In this document: positions 60,241 through 64,000 of the stretch, piece by piece
Position numbering within the stretch: the stretch's first letter is position 1
How the letters are laid out: the number at the start of each line of letters is the position of its first letter
Assembly: GCF_024753285.1 (NCBI RefSeq)
Contig: NZ_JANUGW010000013.1
Span: 110,612-174,611 of the forward strand
Length of the DNA: 64,000 bases
From: Massilia pinisoli
Lineage (GTDB): Bacteria > Pseudomonadota > Gammaproteobacteria > Burkholderiales > Burkholderiaceae_D
Reading direction: 5' to 3'
Program-made: the position numbers and the translations under genes
Notes under the pieces: model-generated
What the model was told of the DNA's origin: nothing
Database searches by the model: none
The model's input: the letters and a program-made list of their open reading frames with translations, nothing else

Positions 60241-60690
60241 GCCGGCGTGGCCTTTTCGCCAACGCAGCAAACCCAAATGGGCGCGTTTTCGGCCGTTTTT
60301 GCACGAATAGTAAGCAGCGCGAAACGCGCCAAGAAATCAATGTTAGTGCTTACTTCGGCGTGGAGGCTTCAGGTATCGGACCTGACCGATGTCAAGGAAA
60401 AAATCTTGGTAGCAGAGCTCTTAAAATTCCTGTACATCGACTACAATTAGGTCTGTAAGGCCGTTGTCTACTACATCTAGTGGTCAACGGCCTTAATGCC
60501 GAACAGAAGAGGTAGGGGCGCAACCGCGTTTTTCTCAATATTGCAGCTCCTATTTTTTATCGGCAGAAAGTTATCGAGTTGCCAATTTTGATGAGTTGGC
60601 AGCTTTCCCCTCGTTGTCGACGCGGGGATTCTCATCTACCTAATTCGAGAAGGCGCTGGCATTCGTAACGACGCCATGCTGGGAGGCTCA
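60241..60690. other. 450-bp pilR-nrdA intergenic region with strong hairpins
   Basis: Less GC-rich than the flanks. TAAGGCCGTTG (60456-60466) and CAACGGCCTTA (60485-60495) form a perfect 11-bp stem whose loop contains a second small stem ACTA-CATC-TAGT (60470-60481). TGCCAA (60580-60585) and TTGGCA (60596-60601) form another. GGTAGGGGCG near 60512 and CATCTACC near 60635 could pair over a distance. It probably holds the pilR terminator and a structured nrdA leader. Short frames at 60247-60450 are not convincing. I found no clear NrdR box. Confidence 0.45.
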
Positions 60691-63603
<2,913 letters not shown>

Positions 63604-63697
63604 GCAGAACCAAGCAGAACGACACCCTGACGTAACAACCCGCATCGCTCGGCACCGCCGGGCGATGCCGCTCAAAGAATTCAAGAAGGAAAACATC

Positions 63698-64000
63698 ATG
63701 GCTCTCTCCTGGGACGATGAACCGGCCGCCGCGCCGGCCCCCGCCGCCACTGCGAACTCCGAAGCCAGCGCCGCCGACGTCGCCAAGCGCGTGAACGCGG
63801 ACGACAAGCGCATCATCAACGCCAAGACCGACGTCAACCAGCTCGTACCGTTCAAGTACAAGTGGGCGTGGGACAAATACCTGGCCGGCTGCGCGAACCA
63901 CTGGATGCCGCAGGAAGTGAACATGCAGCGCGACATCGAGCTGTGGAAGAACCCGAACGGCCTGACGGAAGACGAGCGCCGCATCGTCAAGCGCAACCTC
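63698..64000 (+). CDS. nrdB: Ribonucleoside-diphosphate reductase beta subunit, N-terminal part (runs off the window)
   Basis: First 101 codons only. After an Ala-rich start (MALSWDDEPAAAPAP) comes RIINAKTDVNQLVPFKYKWAWDKYLAGCANHWMPQEVNMQRDI, the NrdB N-terminal region; the first di-iron ligands lie beyond the end. AAGGA precedes ATG 63698. The 94-bp gap to nrdA shows no terminator, so nrdAB is one operon. Confidence 0.95.
   Translation, partial: MALSWDDEPAAAPAPAATANSEASAADVAKRVNADDKRIINAKTDVNQLVPFKYKWAWDKYLAGCANHWMPQEVNMQRDIELWKNPNGLTEDERRIVKRNL

Noticed and set aside
60247..60450. 67-codon frame after pilR
   Set aside because: Starts at GTG without a ribosome site, overlaps another frame of similar length and has no family resemblance; kept only as part of the intergenic description.
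60505..60645. Possible lysine-riboswitch-like motif (GAGGTAGGGGCGCAA) in the nrdA leader
   Set aside because: Only the 5' core looks similar; the loop-E, kink-turn and 3' core elements cannot be matched, and the downstream gene is not in lysine metabolism.

Overview
The window is GC-rich chromosomal DNA (about two thirds G+C by eye, with a few AT-rich intergenic islands). Gene content and order point to a betaproteobacterium of the Burkholderiales, most likely Oxalobacteraceae (Massilia/Duganella-like). The reasons are a PaaX-controlled phenylacetate cluster, an ffh / CcsA-like / PP0621-like / PilSR block, a long NrdA with a C-terminal CxxC, a SWIB protein with a histone-H1-like tail, and dispersed GTAGGGTGGACGG...CCGTCCACCCTAC palindromic repeats. 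Taxonomy is inferred, not tested. I see no tRNA, rRNA, CRISPR array, prophage, transposase or integrase.

Layout. 1-936: end of an M14 carboxypeptidase gene and a DUF2442 protein. 937-13678: divergent paaX and a nearly complete aerobic phenylacetyl-CoA pathway (paaABCDE-G-H-I-K-J-Y-Z) with tight or overlapping junctions; paaF is not present. 13721-16701: cupin, HAD phosphatase, a small KTSC-like protein, argH. 16863-28273: accessory region rich in exported proteins (NTF2-like, cyanophycinase, an M64 peptidase, two small polar or charged secreted proteins, an EXORDIUM-like protein, a lipase-chaperone-like protein, a DsbC-like isomerase) plus a divergent ftrA/rhodanese pair. 28325-32812: parE-parC on the minus strand. 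33087-39098: amidotransferase, a Fur-box gene, an ArsR-type regulator divergent from NIPSNAP and ABM monooxygenase genes, SRPBCC, and a VWA / GNAT / MoxR cluster. 39334-40539: two cytochromes c and DUF1841. 40636-45306: three tandem paralogues, each a secreted protein with two retropepsin-like domains followed by a Sel1/TPR region. 45443-48768: rppH divergent from proS and a lytic transglycosylase gene. 48977-50721: LysR regulator divergent from a TauE/SafE transporter. 50932-60240: SWIB protein, ffh, an NMT1/SsuA-type ABC transporter, CcsA-like protein, PP0621-like protein, PilS and PilR. 60691-64000: nrdA and the start of nrdB.

How the genes work together. The paa genes form one catabolic unit: PaaK activates phenylacetate, PaaABCDE epoxidises the ring, PaaG isomerises the epoxide to an oxepin, PaaZ opens and oxidises it, and PaaH and PaaJ carry out beta-oxidation. 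PaaI and PaaY hydrolyse stalled thioesters, and PaaX represses from the opposite strand.

Most noteworthy: the triple tandem array of double-retropepsin/Sel1 proteins; the composite palindromic repeats, two of which carry a second nested palindrome; an SOS-like box between parE and an amidotransferase gene; a canonical 7-1-7 Fur box before an uncharacterised small gene; a degenerate, short lipase-chaperone-like protein translationally coupled to a DsbC-like isomerase; and an AT-rich intergenic island with three TGCATATAAA repeats and a 25-codon ORF behind a strong Shine-Dalgarno sequence.
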